Of a stretch of DNA of 29,460 bases, positions 7,827 through 14,665 are shown in pieces; within the stretch, counting starts at the first letter, position 1; each line of letters opens with the position of its first letter. The translations under genes were made by a program, and so were the position numbers. The stretch is from DASRHK01 sp035650495 (GTDB lineage: Bacteria > Pseudomonadota > Gammaproteobacteria > Nevskiales > Nevskiaceae): assembly GCA_035650495.1 (NCBI GenBank), contig DASRHK010000069.1, positions 1 to 29,460 of the forward strand, given 5' to 3'. Below the pieces are notes generated by a model. That model ran no database searches and was not told where the DNA came from. It saw nothing but the letters and a program-made list of their open reading frames with translations.

Positions 7827-8825
7827 TTAGTGGGTAGCGAGCGAGCCCGGCTGGCGCCGGATGACTTCGGAGATCTTGATGGCGTTCTTGCCGCGCGAGA
7901 CGCCGAGACCGCCGCGGAACACCGGCACGTCCTCGACGCAGACTTCGAGCACGCGCGGCATGTCGATCGGGATGACGTCGCCGGGCTTGAGCCCCATCAG
8001 GTTGCGCAGCGACAGCGTCGCCTCGGTCAGCGTGGTGGAGACGTCGACCTGCGCGTCGGGAAGCTGCGCGCGCAGCGCCTGCGTCCAGCGCTCGTCCTTG
8101 TCGGCGCGATCGCTCTGCACGCCGGCGTCGAGCAGTTCGCGGATCGGCTCGACCATCGAGTACGGCAGGGTGACGTGGACGTCGCCGCCGCCGCCTTCGA
8201 GCTCGATGTGGAAGCGCGAGACGACGACGATCTCGGACGGCGAGACGATGTTGGCGAAGTGCGGATTGACTTCGGAGTTGATGTATTCGAACTCGAGCGG
8301 CAGCACCGGCGACCAGGCTTCGTGCAGGTCGGCGAACGCCTGCTTGAGCATCAGCTGCACCACGCGCATCTCCGTGCGCGTGAAATCGCGGCCTTCGATC
8401 TTGACCGGATAGCGGCCGTCGCCGCCGAAGAAATTGTCGACCGCCGCGAACACCAGCTGCGGCTCGAACACGAGCAGCGCAGTGCCGCGCAGCGGCTTGA
8501 TGCGGATGAGGTTGAGATTGGACGGGACGAACACGCCCTGCACGTACTCGGAGAACTTCACCATCTCGATGCCCTTGATCGAGAGCTCCGGCGATCGGCG
8601 CAGGAGATTGAACAGGCCGATGCGGAACAGGCGCGCGAAGCGCTCGTTGATCATCTCCAGCGTCGGCAGGCGGCCGCGGACGATGCGGTCCTGGCTCGCG
8701 AGATCGTAGGCGCGCGCCTCGCCGGGCGCGGCGGCGGGCGTGGTGTCGACCTTGCCGCTGTCGACGCCGTTGATCAGCGCGTCGATCTCGTCCTGCGACA
8801 GCAGGCTGGTGCCGCTCTCGCTCAT
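7827..8825 (-). CDS. fliM: FliM, C-ring switch protein and CheY-P receptor
   Basis: FliM is the middle C-ring protein that binds phosphorylated CheY and reverses rotation. The 332 residues show the N-terminal CheY-binding peptide LLSQDEIDALI (8-18), the CheC-like middle domain with FFGGDGRYPVKIEGRDFT, and a C-terminal SpoA domain that partners FliN. The ATG overlaps the fliL TGA as ATGA, indicating coupling to fliL. Length and all motifs are normal. Confidence 0.98.
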   Translation of the reverse strand: MSESGTSLLSQDEIDALINGVDSGKVDTTPAAAPGEARAYDLASQDRIVRGRLPTLEMINERFARLFRIGLFNLLRRSPELSIKGIEMVKFSEYVQGVFVPSNLNLIRIKPLRGTALLVFEPQLVFAAVDNFFGGDGRYPVKIEGRDFTRTEMRVVQLMLKQAFADLHEAWSPVLPLEFEYINSEVNPHFANIVSPSEIVVVSRFHIELEGGGGDVHVTLPYSMVEPIRELLDAGVQSDRADKDERWTQALRAQLPDAQVDVSTTLTEATLSLRNLMGLKPGDVIPIDMPRVLEVCVEDVPVFRGGLGVSRGKNAIKISEVIRRQPGSLATH

Positions 8826-9358
8826 TGGATCACCATGCTGGTGATGTAGAGCGCCTCGACCTGCGGCTTGCCGGTCGCCTCGGTGAGCGCCTTCTGGACC
8901 TCGGCGAGCGCGTCGGCCTGCAGCTTCTCCTTCGCCGCGCGCGTGTTGAGATCGCGATAGTGCTGGCCGGAGAACAGGAGCATCAGCCGGTTGCGCACGA
9001 TCGGCATGTTGTTCTTGACGAGGTCGACGCTCTTCGCGTCGCGGACGACGACCTGCGCTTCGATCTGCATGAAGCGCATCGCGTCCTCGTCCTCGAGATT
9101 GACGATGAACGCGGATTCGAGCGGCACGAAGATCGTGTCGGTCTTGGCCGCGGCGCCTTCGGCAGGCTTGCCTTCCTCACCGGCGGCCGCGGCTTCGTGC
9201 GACGACGACCGGTTCATGAACCACCAGGCGCCGCCGCCGGCACCCGCCAGCAGGACGACGCCGAGGATCATCGGGACGAGCTTGCCGCGCTTCTTCTTCG
9301 CCGGCGCCTCGGGGGCGTCGGTCGGAGCGGGTACGGCTGCAGCGGCGGGCGTTGCCAT
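8822..9358 (-). CDS. fliL: FliL, stator-associated membrane protein
   Basis: FliL is an inner-membrane protein around the stator that supports torque at high load. From the ATG at 9358 it has 178 residues: a Lys-rich stop before a membrane segment at about 27-48, an Ala-rich linker, and a C-terminal periplasmic domain with FVPLESAFIVNLED and MRFMQIEAQVVV. A GTG at 9388 would add 10 residues, but it coincides with the expected start of transcription from the sigma-54 promoter at 9398-9413, so the inner ATG is preferred. It overlaps fliM by ATGA. It is the first gene of the left flagellar operon and is divergent from the dehydrogenase gene at 9520. Confidence 0.95.
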   Translation of the reverse strand: MATPAAAAVPAPTDAPEAPAKKKRGKLVPMILGVVLLAGAGGGAWWFMNRSSSHEAAAAGEEGKPAEGAAAKTDTIFVPLESAFIVNLEDEDAMRFMQIEAQVVVRDAKSVDLVKNNMPIVRNRLMLLFSGQHYRDLNTRAAKEKLQADALAEVQKALTEATGKPQVEALYITSMVIQ

Positions 9359-9397
9359 CGGGCGATCAGGTGCTTGTGCAGGTTGCACAGCCCGAGG

Positions 9398-9413
9398 TGC
9401 AAGCCCTGTTCCA
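9398..9413 (-). promoter_or_regulatory. Sigma-54 promoter of fliL operon
   Basis: Read on the minus strand the site is TGGAACAGGGCTTGCA, matching the sigma-54 consensus TGGCAYRNNNNTTGCW at every defined base except C to A at position 4. The GG and GC doublets have the required spacing. Transcription would start near 9387, about 29 bases before the fliL ATG. It shares GGAACA and CTTGC with the fliE promoter at 19534-19549. RpoN and a FleQ-type activator are encoded in the window. Confidence 0.8.
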
Positions 9414-9469
9414 GTGCGTCCTCGCCTGCTGCGCCTCCCGGATCGCCGGGAGACCGGCGCGGGGTTGGT

Positions 9470-9483
9470 GTCGGAAGTCCGAC
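9470..9483. promoter_or_regulatory. 14-bp dyad, candidate FleQ-type activator site
   Basis: GTCGGAAGTCCGAC is a perfect inverted repeat (GTCGGA / TCCGAC around AG). Its length and outer bases match the layout of the Pseudomonas FleQ box (GTCA-N6-TGAC), although the inner bases differ. It lies about 83-96 bp upstream of the expected fliL transcription start, a usual distance for a sigma-54 activator site. It is also 37 bp upstream of the divergent dehydrogenase start, so it could instead regulate that gene. Confidence 0.45.
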
Positions 9484-9519
9484 GCGTCCCGCCGTCCGGC
9501 GTGCGATGCTGCGACGCCC

Positions 9520-10215
9520 ATGACTTCCCCTACCGTCCTCATCACCGGCGCGAGCCGAGGCATCGGCCGCGAGGTCGCGCGCGTGCTGCTCGCGGACGGC
9601 TGGCACGTCATCGCCGGTGTGCGCGATCCGGCAACGGCACCGCCGAGGACGCAGGTCGAGACGGTCGACATGGCCGATGCGCGATCGATCGACGCGCTTG
9701 CGCAGCGGCTGCGCGAGCGCGATCAGCGCATCGACGTGCTGGTGAACAACGCGGGCATTTACCGCGCGGGCAATCGCGAGCTCTGGAATGTCAACGTGCT
9801 CGGTCCGCTGCGGCTCACGCGCGCGCTCGCGCCGTTGCTCGCACGCGGCGGCAAGGTGGTGATGGTCACGAGCGGGCTCGGTCAGCGGTCGGCGCAGTCT
9901 GCCGCGTTGGTCAAGCGGCTCTCCGATCCGACGCTGAACCTCGACGCTCTGGAGAAATTGGCGATGGAAGCGCCCGGCGGCTACGGCGCCAGCAAGGCTG
10001 CGCTCAATGTCATGGCGCGATTATTTGCAGCGGCGCTACGCCCGCGCGCAATCCTCGTGAACGCGGTGAGCCCGGGATGGGCGCGCACCGACATGGGCGG
10101 CGCCGGCGCGCCGCTCTCCGTCGAAGAGGGCGCCGCGAGCGTGCTCTGGGCCGTGAAGCTGCCACCGGACGGTCCGACCGGCGGCGTGTTCGAGCACGGC
10201 AGGCCGATGGAGTAG
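9520..10215 (+). CDS. Short-chain dehydrogenase/reductase (carbonyl reductase-like)
   Basis: This is a classical SDR of 231 residues, a cytoplasmic NAD(P)H-dependent oxidoreductase. It has the cofactor motif TGASRGIG (9-16), NNAG (76-79), a probable catalytic Ser118, and the YxxxK pair Tyr155/Lys159 in YGASK. It ends with the PG motif region NAVSPGWARTDMGG. The Arg after TGAS and the short overall length resemble NADPH-dependent carbonyl reductases; the substrate is unknown. The ATG at 9520 starts just before the Rossmann fold, and upstream in-frame codons would add unrelated sequence overlapping the fliL promoter. It is one of two plus-strand genes in the cluster and ends 3 bp from the convergent phosphatase gene. 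No flagellar role is evident. Confidence 0.93.
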   Translation: MTSPTVLITGASRGIGREVARVLLADGWHVIAGVRDPATAPPRTQVETVDMADARSIDALAQRLRERDQRIDVLVNNAGIYRAGNRELWNVNVLGPLRLTRALAPLLARGGKVVMVTSGLGQRSAQSAALVKRLSDPTLNLDALEKLAMEAPGGYGASKAALNVMARLFAAALRPRAILVNAVSPGWARTDMGGAGAPLSVEEGAASVLWAVKLPPDGPTGGVFEHGRPME

Positions 10216-10218
10216 CCG

Positions 10219-11175
10219 CTACGGCGCCGGCGGCGTCGGCGGCGGCAGCATCTTGATCGGATCGGCGCCGGGCGGCCAGCGATCGATCAGCCTCGGCGCG
10301 ACGTTCCACTCCTCGAACGTGATCGCCTGCGGCGTGGCTTCCACCAGCATCGCGCCGAAGCGTTTGTCCTCCGGCGTAGCTTCGCCGCGCTGCGGATAGC
10401 GCATCTGCGAGCCCTTGAGGTACGGCCAGCGGAACGCGTGCAGATGCCTGCCGCCGATGCCGGTGGTGAAGAACGGGATGCCGCCGATGTCGAAGCGCTC
10501 GTAGACGTGCTCGTGTCCCGCGATCACTGCGGAGACGCCGGCATGCTCGAAGTCCCACGCCCGCATCTGCGTGTCGCGCCGATGCATCATCCCCGAGTCG
10601 TACGGGGCGTGATGGAAATAGACGATCTTCCAGCGCTCCTTCGCGCCGGCCATCGCCTTCTGCCACCACGCGAACTGCTTGGAGAAGGTGTCCGATCCCG
10701 ACCACGCTGCGTTGCGGTTGCTGTCGAGCGCGAAGAAATGAACCGGTCCTTTGGCGAAGTCGTAGTAATGGACGCCGCCAGGGCTGTTGGGCACCGCGAA
10801 GGTCTTCTGATACTCCAGGACCCGCTCGGCGTTGACGCCGCTGCCGTCGCTCTCGTAGTCGTGGTTGCCCAGGGTCGGGAAGAATCGCGTCTTCTCGCCG
10901 TTGGGATCGTCCGCGGGACTCTTGATGAACTCGCCGAAGTAATCGACGACGCCGCGCTGAAAGCCGCTCTTGTCCTTGGCGCGATCGACGTAGGAGTTGT
11001 CGCCGACGGTGATGATGAAGTCCGGCTGCCAGCCCTTCACCAGCTTGGCGACCGCCTTCTCCGAGTCGTCGTCGGAGCCGTAATCGCCGATCACCGCGAA
11101 ACGGACGCGGTCCTCGGCGCCGAAGCACACCGCGCAGAGCAGCGCGACGACGATCGCCAGCCAGCGTGTGCGCAT
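10219..11175 (-). CDS. Exported metallophosphoesterase (purple acid phosphatase-like)
   Basis: This is a calcineurin-like phosphoesterase of 318 residues, probably periplasmic or secreted. A signal peptide covers about 1-19 (RTRW, then a hydrophobic run ending CFGA). The metal-binding blocks are in order: Asp31 in GDYG, Asp59/Asn60 in GDNSY, GNHD (103-106), His189 in FHHAP and GHEHVYER (220-227). The last block is characteristic of purple acid phosphatase-type enzymes. The C-terminus is Pro-rich (MLPPPTPPAP). The ATG has a strong GGAGGAG site, and longer in-frame extensions upstream lack this. The gene is divergent from the lipoprotein phosphatase (36 bp apart) and convergent with the dehydrogenase. 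A phosphomonoesterase role is likely; the substrate is unknown. Confidence 0.92.
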   Translation of the reverse strand: MRTRWLAIVVALLCAVCFGAEDRVRFAVIGDYGSDDDSEKAVAKLVKGWQPDFIITVGDNSYVDRAKDKSGFQRGVVDYFGEFIKSPADDPNGEKTRFFPTLGNHDYESDGSGVNAERVLEYQKTFAVPNSPGGVHYYDFAKGPVHFFALDSNRNAAWSGSDTFSKQFAWWQKAMAGAKERWKIVYFHHAPYDSGMMHRRDTQMRAWDFEHAGVSAVIAGHEHVYERFDIGGIPFFTTGIGGRHLHAFRWPYLKGSQMRYPQRGEATPEDKRFGAMLVEATPQAITFEEWNVAPRLIDRWPPGADPIKMLPPPTPPAP

Positions 11176-11211
11176 CCGAACTCCTCCGATCCCGTCGAGG
11201 TCGTTAGTCTT

Positions 11212-11799
11212 GTGAGCGAGTGCCCGACTTCGACTCCGCCCGGCCGATGCGAGTTGCACCGCGGCCTGCTGGTCCTCGCGCTGGCCGCGGGCTTGAGCGG
11301 CTGCCTGAGCGGCCCGCTCATCCAGGCGGAAGTCACCCGGGGCGTTTACGTCGGGCGCCAGCCCACGTCCGCGCCCGACTATGACTTGCTCAAGGCGCGC
11401 GGCGTGCGCACGATCCTGAGCCTGCAGGCGATGCCGTGGGACGTCGTGCCGGAATCGGTCGCCGCGCAGCGCGCCGGGCTCGCGTTCGTCAACGTGCCGA
11501 TGCTCGCCGTGCCGTGGCCGCCGCCGAGCGAGGCGCGCATCCGTCGGGTGCTGACGACGATGGCCGATCCGGCACGCCAGCCGGTGTTCGTGCACTGCCG
11601 GCTCGGCACCGATCGCGCCGCGATGGTCACCGGCCTGTATCGCGTCTACTACCTCGGCTGGTCACCACAGGAAGCGTGGGCGCGGATGCTCGACGTGCAC
11701 TTCCAGGTGCACGGCCTCTACGGCTACGGCGCGTATTTCTGGAAACACACGGAGCGCCCCGATTGGGCGATCGCTACGACTTCGGGCAATCGACGATGA
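11212..11799 (+). CDS. Predicted lipoprotein tyrosine/dual-specificity phosphatase
   Basis: The 195-residue product carries the cysteine-phosphatase signature HCRLGTDR (128-135), a CX5R loop with nucleophile Cys129 and Arg135, preceded by the VxFVNVPM-like segment typical of dual-specificity phosphatases. The N-terminus has a hydrophobic run ending in the lipobox LSGC (Cys31), so the enzyme is predicted to be lipid-anchored outside the cytoplasm. The GTG at 11212 has a GAGGT site; a TTG at 11254 would give a shorter, more classical signal peptide but has no ribosome site. The last 26 bp overlap, on the opposite strand, the end of the OmpA-like gene. Periplasmic phosphatases of this fold are uncommon and the substrate is unknown. 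Confidence 0.85.
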   Translation: MSECPTSTPPGRCELHRGLLVLALAAGLSGCLSGPLIQAEVTRGVYVGRQPTSAPDYDLLKARGVRTILSLQAMPWDVVPESVAAQRAGLAFVNVPMLAVPWPPPSEARIRRVLTTMADPARQPVFVHCRLGTDRAAMVTGLYRVYYLGWSPQEAWARMLDVHFQVHGLYGYGAYFWKHTERPDWAIATTSGNRR

Positions 11800-13006
11800 G
11801 GACTTCCACGCGCCGATCGAGCGCGTCGCGCTCGTCGTCGGTGCCGGAGCCCACGATGTTCTCGGCTGCGCCCCGCCCTTCCGTGCGCACTTTCTTCGCG
11901 ATCGCCGGGAACGCGCTGACGATCTTGTCGCGGATCACGTTGGCGCGCGCCAGCGACAGCGCCTGGTTGTGCTCGTCGGTCCCGGTCTTGCTCGAGTGCC
12001 CGATGATGTCGATGCAGCGCGGATCCTTGCTGAAGTAGGTGCCGATCTGGCGCGTCCACATGTCGTACTGCGTGCGCAGCAGCGGGCTCGCGACGAAGTC
12101 CGTGGAGTTCACGCCGAACAGGAATTTCGTGTTGAGGCCCGAATCGGCGCCGACGCCGACCAGCTCGCGGAACGCGACCTCGGCGGCGATCAGGTCGTGC
12201 AGCTCGACGTCGGTGCGATAGAGACCGAGGTAGGCCCGCAGCACCTGCCCGTCCTTGCGCGAGGTCACGCGCCGGAACAGCGTGCGCGCGTGCGCGTAGT
12301 CGGCGATGTCGAAGTAGCTCTCCGCCTCGGCGATCAGCGCGTTGGTGTCGAGCGAATCGTAGTACTCGCGATCCGCCTGCTTGCCGGGCGCGCTGCGCGC
12401 GATCGCGACCATGCTCGCGAGCCGCGGATCGCGCGGGAACATCGGGCTGTCGCGGTACATCGGCGCCGGCGTGTAATCGAGATCGGACTCGGCGATCCAG
12501 GCTTCCGACTGTGCCGCGACCGTGCGCGTCTTGTGCTCCACCGCCGAGACGATGATGTGATAGCGCCGCTCGGTCGGCTGGCCCTTGCGGCGATAGTCGT
12601 CGAGCAGCATCACGCCGAACAGCACGTACTCGGCGCCGACCAGGTTGTCCGGCGTCAGCGTGCTCACGCGGAAGGCGCCGCTGTCGACGAGCCAGCCCGA
12701 CACCAGCTGCTCGACGTTCTTCGACACCTTGACCACTTCGCCGGAGTCGGCGTCGACGAAGGGCACGACGGCGATCGCGGCAGCGTCGGGCAGCATGCCG
12801 GTCGTCTCGTCCTTCTTGTCCTGGCGCAGGCTCTGGAGCAGGCCCTTGCGATGCCGGTCGAGCTGCGCGCGCAGGTCGTTGGCGAGCAGGCGCACGGCTT
12901 TCTCGAGATGCTGTGGCTCGGGCACCTGGCTCATCAGGTAATAGGCCACCCCCGCTCCGATGCCGCCCATCGCCAGGATGACCAACAACACACGACTGAG
13001 TCTCAT
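11774..13006 (-). CDS. Membrane-anchored CsgG/LpoB-like plus OmpA-like envelope protein
   Basis: Four parts are visible in the 410 residues. Residues 5-25 form an uncleaved-looking membrane anchor, so the rest is probably periplasmic. Residues about 77-175 (IAVVPFVDADSGE, VEQLVSGWLVDSGAFRV, EYVLFGVMLL, YHIIVSAVEHKT) resemble the CsgG/LpoB/FlgO fold. About 220-290 is helical and TPR-like. Residues about 330-405 are an OmpA-like peptidoglycan-binding domain (IDIIGHSSKTG, LSLARANVIRD, LDRRVEV). In that domain the usual GHTD reads GHSS, so the diaminopimelate-binding Asp is Ser339, while the partner Arg354 remains. It lies between fliK and the fliL operon in flagellar orientation, 55 bp after fliK. 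A stator or ring accessory role is possible but is inference from context; a general cell-wall protein is the alternative. Confidence 0.8.
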   Translation of the reverse strand: MRLSRVLLVILAMGGIGAGVAYYLMSQVPEPQHLEKAVRLLANDLRAQLDRHRKGLLQSLRQDKKDETTGMLPDAAAIAVVPFVDADSGEVVKVSKNVEQLVSGWLVDSGAFRVSTLTPDNLVGAEYVLFGVMLLDDYRRKGQPTERRYHIIVSAVEHKTRTVAAQSEAWIAESDLDYTPAPMYRDSPMFPRDPRLASMVAIARSAPGKQADREYYDSLDTNALIAEAESYFDIADYAHARTLFRRVTSRKDGQVLRAYLGLYRTDVELHDLIAAEVAFRELVGVGADSGLNTKFLFGVNSTDFVASPLLRTQYDMWTRQIGTYFSKDPRCIDIIGHSSKTGTDEHNQALSLARANVIRDKIVSAFPAIAKKVRTEGRGAAENIVGSGTDDERDALDRRVEVLIVDCPKS

Positions 13007-13061
13007 GCCCCGCGTCCCCCGGACGCGTACCGACGAATCCTTTCGTCCGACAGTTTAACCG
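13007..13061 (-). other. fliK to OmpA-like gene spacer with two hairpins
   Basis: Read from fliK, the 55-bp spacer has GACGAA/TTCGTC around a 4-base loop (13032-13047), then CGCGTCC/GGACGCG around a 3-base loop (13011-13027). The latter lies just before the ATG of the OmpA-like gene and could hide its ribosome site. An imperfect 15-bp dyad GACAGTTTAACCGTC (13049-13063) covers the fliK stop codon. No T-run follows either hairpin, and no promoter was recognised. Confidence 0.4.
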
Positions 13062-14237
13062 TCAGGCGTACTCGTCTACGAGACTTTGTGGCCTGACGAT
13101 GCGGATCGGTAACACTTCGGTTGGCTCGCCCGCGTGCACATTGGCGAGCGACGGCGGCCTGCCGTCATGTCCAGCCTGCTGCTGCGTCTGCTCCTGCGCG
13201 ACGTTCGCCTGCGCGAGCGTCATGCCCTGCGCGGAGAACGCGTTCTTCAGATCGGGAAGCGATTGCGCGAGCGCGTCGCAGGTCGCGGTGGCCGGCGCGA
13301 CGAAGCTGATCTTCGCCTGATTGCCGCTGAGCTCGATCTGCACCGACACCGGCCCGAGGCTCGGCGGATCGAGCCGCAGCTCGGCGCTGTGCCTGCCCTG
13401 ATGCACGGCCATCACCAGCTGCTCGCCGACGGCCTGGCCCCATTGCGGATGCTCGACGTGGACCGGAATCGCGATCTCCACTCGCGGCTGCGGCACGGGA
13501 GCAGACGACTGCGCCCCGTCGACCTGCGGCGGCACCGACGGCAACGCGAACGAGGATGCGGTCGCGATCGCGATGGTTTCCGGCGCGGCCTGTGGCTTGG
13601 GCGCTTCGGCGTTGGTGACGAGCGCGGACAACACGTCCGCAGCGGCGGAATGCTCGGGCGCTTTCTCGCTGACGATGGCGAGCGCCTGCGCGATGGCAGA
13701 TTCGGCTTGCGGCGTCGGCGGGATCGCAGGCGTCGCCGGCGTCGCGCGCCTTGCAGCCGTTGCGGGCGCATCGGCAATGCTCCCATCGGCGGGTGTCGCC
13801 GGCGTGACCGGTGTCGCCGCGGCTCTTGCCGGCGCTGCCGACTGCGGAACCATCGCCGCAATGAATGCGGCGATGATCTCCGGCGTGATCGCGGGCGAAG
13901 CAGTCGGAGCTTCGGTCGACGGCTCCGGATCCGCTTTCGCGGTCGGAAGCGCGGACGGCAGATCGATCGGCTTCTTCGCGGCGAGCTGCGGTGCGGCGGC
14001 AACGGCGAGTGTCGGAAGTACGGGCGTCGTTACGCTTGCTTGCGGAAGCGGGGCTGCGTCGGTCGCGGTCGGTGCGGGCGTCGTTGGAGCCGCGGCCGTC
14101 GTCGAAGCCGCCTTCATCGTCGGCAATGCCGCCGCGAGCGCGGCGATGAAATCGGCAGCCATCGCTTCAGGCGTGCGCGGCGTTTCGGGCGCTGCCGTCG
14201 TGGTCGGGGCAGTCGGCAAAAGAACCGTCGGCGTCAT
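13062..14237 (-). CDS. fliK: FliK, hook-length control protein
   Basis: FliK is a secreted molecular ruler that triggers the FlhB substrate switch when the hook is complete. The 391-residue product has a long, low-complexity Ala/Pro/Thr-rich N-terminal part, the expected extended ruler. It also has a conserved C-terminal hook domain with HPQWGQAVGEQL, the hallmark LRLDPPSLGPVSVQIELSG, and SLPDLKNAFSAQGM. It ends with IVRPQSLVDEYA. The ATG overlaps the fliJ stop as ATGA; a longer upstream frame is antisense or shadow sequence of fliJ and fliI. It closes the fliE-K operon before the four-gene insert. Confidence 0.93.
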   Translation of the reverse strand: MTPTVLLPTAPTTTAAPETPRTPEAMAADFIAALAAALPTMKAASTTAAAPTTPAPTATDAAPLPQASVTTPVLPTLAVAAAPQLAAKKPIDLPSALPTAKADPEPSTEAPTASPAITPEIIAAFIAAMVPQSAAPARAAATPVTPATPADGSIADAPATAARRATPATPAIPPTPQAESAIAQALAIVSEKAPEHSAAADVLSALVTNAEAPKPQAAPETIAIATASSFALPSVPPQVDGAQSSAPVPQPRVEIAIPVHVEHPQWGQAVGEQLVMAVHQGRHSAELRLDPPSLGPVSVQIELSGNQAKISFVAPATATCDALAQSLPDLKNAFSAQGMTLAQANVAQEQTQQQAGHDGRPPSLANVHAGEPTEVLPIRIVRPQSLVDEYA

Positions 14238-14665
14238 GGCAATCCCGGCTTGCGCACAACGCGGTCGTCGATCTCGCGCTGCGCGCTGCGCTCGGCTTCG
14301 CTGCGCTCGCGCGAGCGATACGCTTCCGACAGCTTGTCGAGCACGCGCACGTCGCGCGACGCCAGGATCCAGCGCGCGCGCTGCGCCTGGCAGGCGGCGT
14401 TGGCCTTGGTCACTTCGTTGCGCTGATACTCGATCGCGTCGCGCAGCTTGCTCATGAACGCGTGGCGATTGATCAGCATCGCGGGCGTGATCGCCGTCGC
14501 CGCGGTGCGCGTGTAGGTCGACAGATAGTCGGTCAGCTCCTCGAGCCGCGTCTGCGCCGCGCTGGCGACGCGCTGCAATTCGAGGAACGCCTCCAATGCG
14601 CTGTCCTCGCGCGTCTCGGCGACGCGCTGGATCGGCTTCATTCTCTTGCTGGTCATGCCGCTCAT
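14234..14665 (-). CDS. fliJ: FliJ, export ATPase stalk protein
   Basis: FliJ is a coiled-coil protein that inserts in the FliI hexamer and links it to FlhA. The 143 residues are strongly helical and charged (RVAETREDSALEAFLELQR, then QRNEVTKANAACQAQRARW, then SEAYRSRERSEAERSAQRE), as expected. The ATG at 14665 overlaps the fliI TGA (ATGA), and its stop overlaps the fliK ATG the same way. Downstream ATGs at residues 4 and 9 are possible starts. A much longer open frame extends upstream through fliI, but it is antisense-like filler and was not used. Confidence 0.9.
   Translation of the reverse strand: MSGMTSKRMKPIQRVAETREDSALEAFLELQRVASAAQTRLEELTDYLSTYTRTAATAITPAMLINRHAFMSKLRDAIEYQRNEVTKANAACQAQRARWILASRDVRVLDKLSEAYRSRERSEAERSAQREIDDRVVRKPGLP

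Noticed and set aside
9359..9388. Longer FliL from a GTG at 9388
   Set aside because: The GTG coincides with the expected transcription start from the sigma-54 promoter and has no ribosome site.
9268..9606. 112-codon minus-strand frame across the fliL/dehydrogenase intergenic region
   Set aside because: It covers the fliL promoter, is off frame to fliL and antisense to the dehydrogenase start, and has no recognisable domain.
10438..11211. N-terminal extension of the lipoprotein phosphatase by 258 codons
   Set aside because: The extension is antisense to the metallophosphatase gene; the phosphatase domain and signal sequence start only after 11212.
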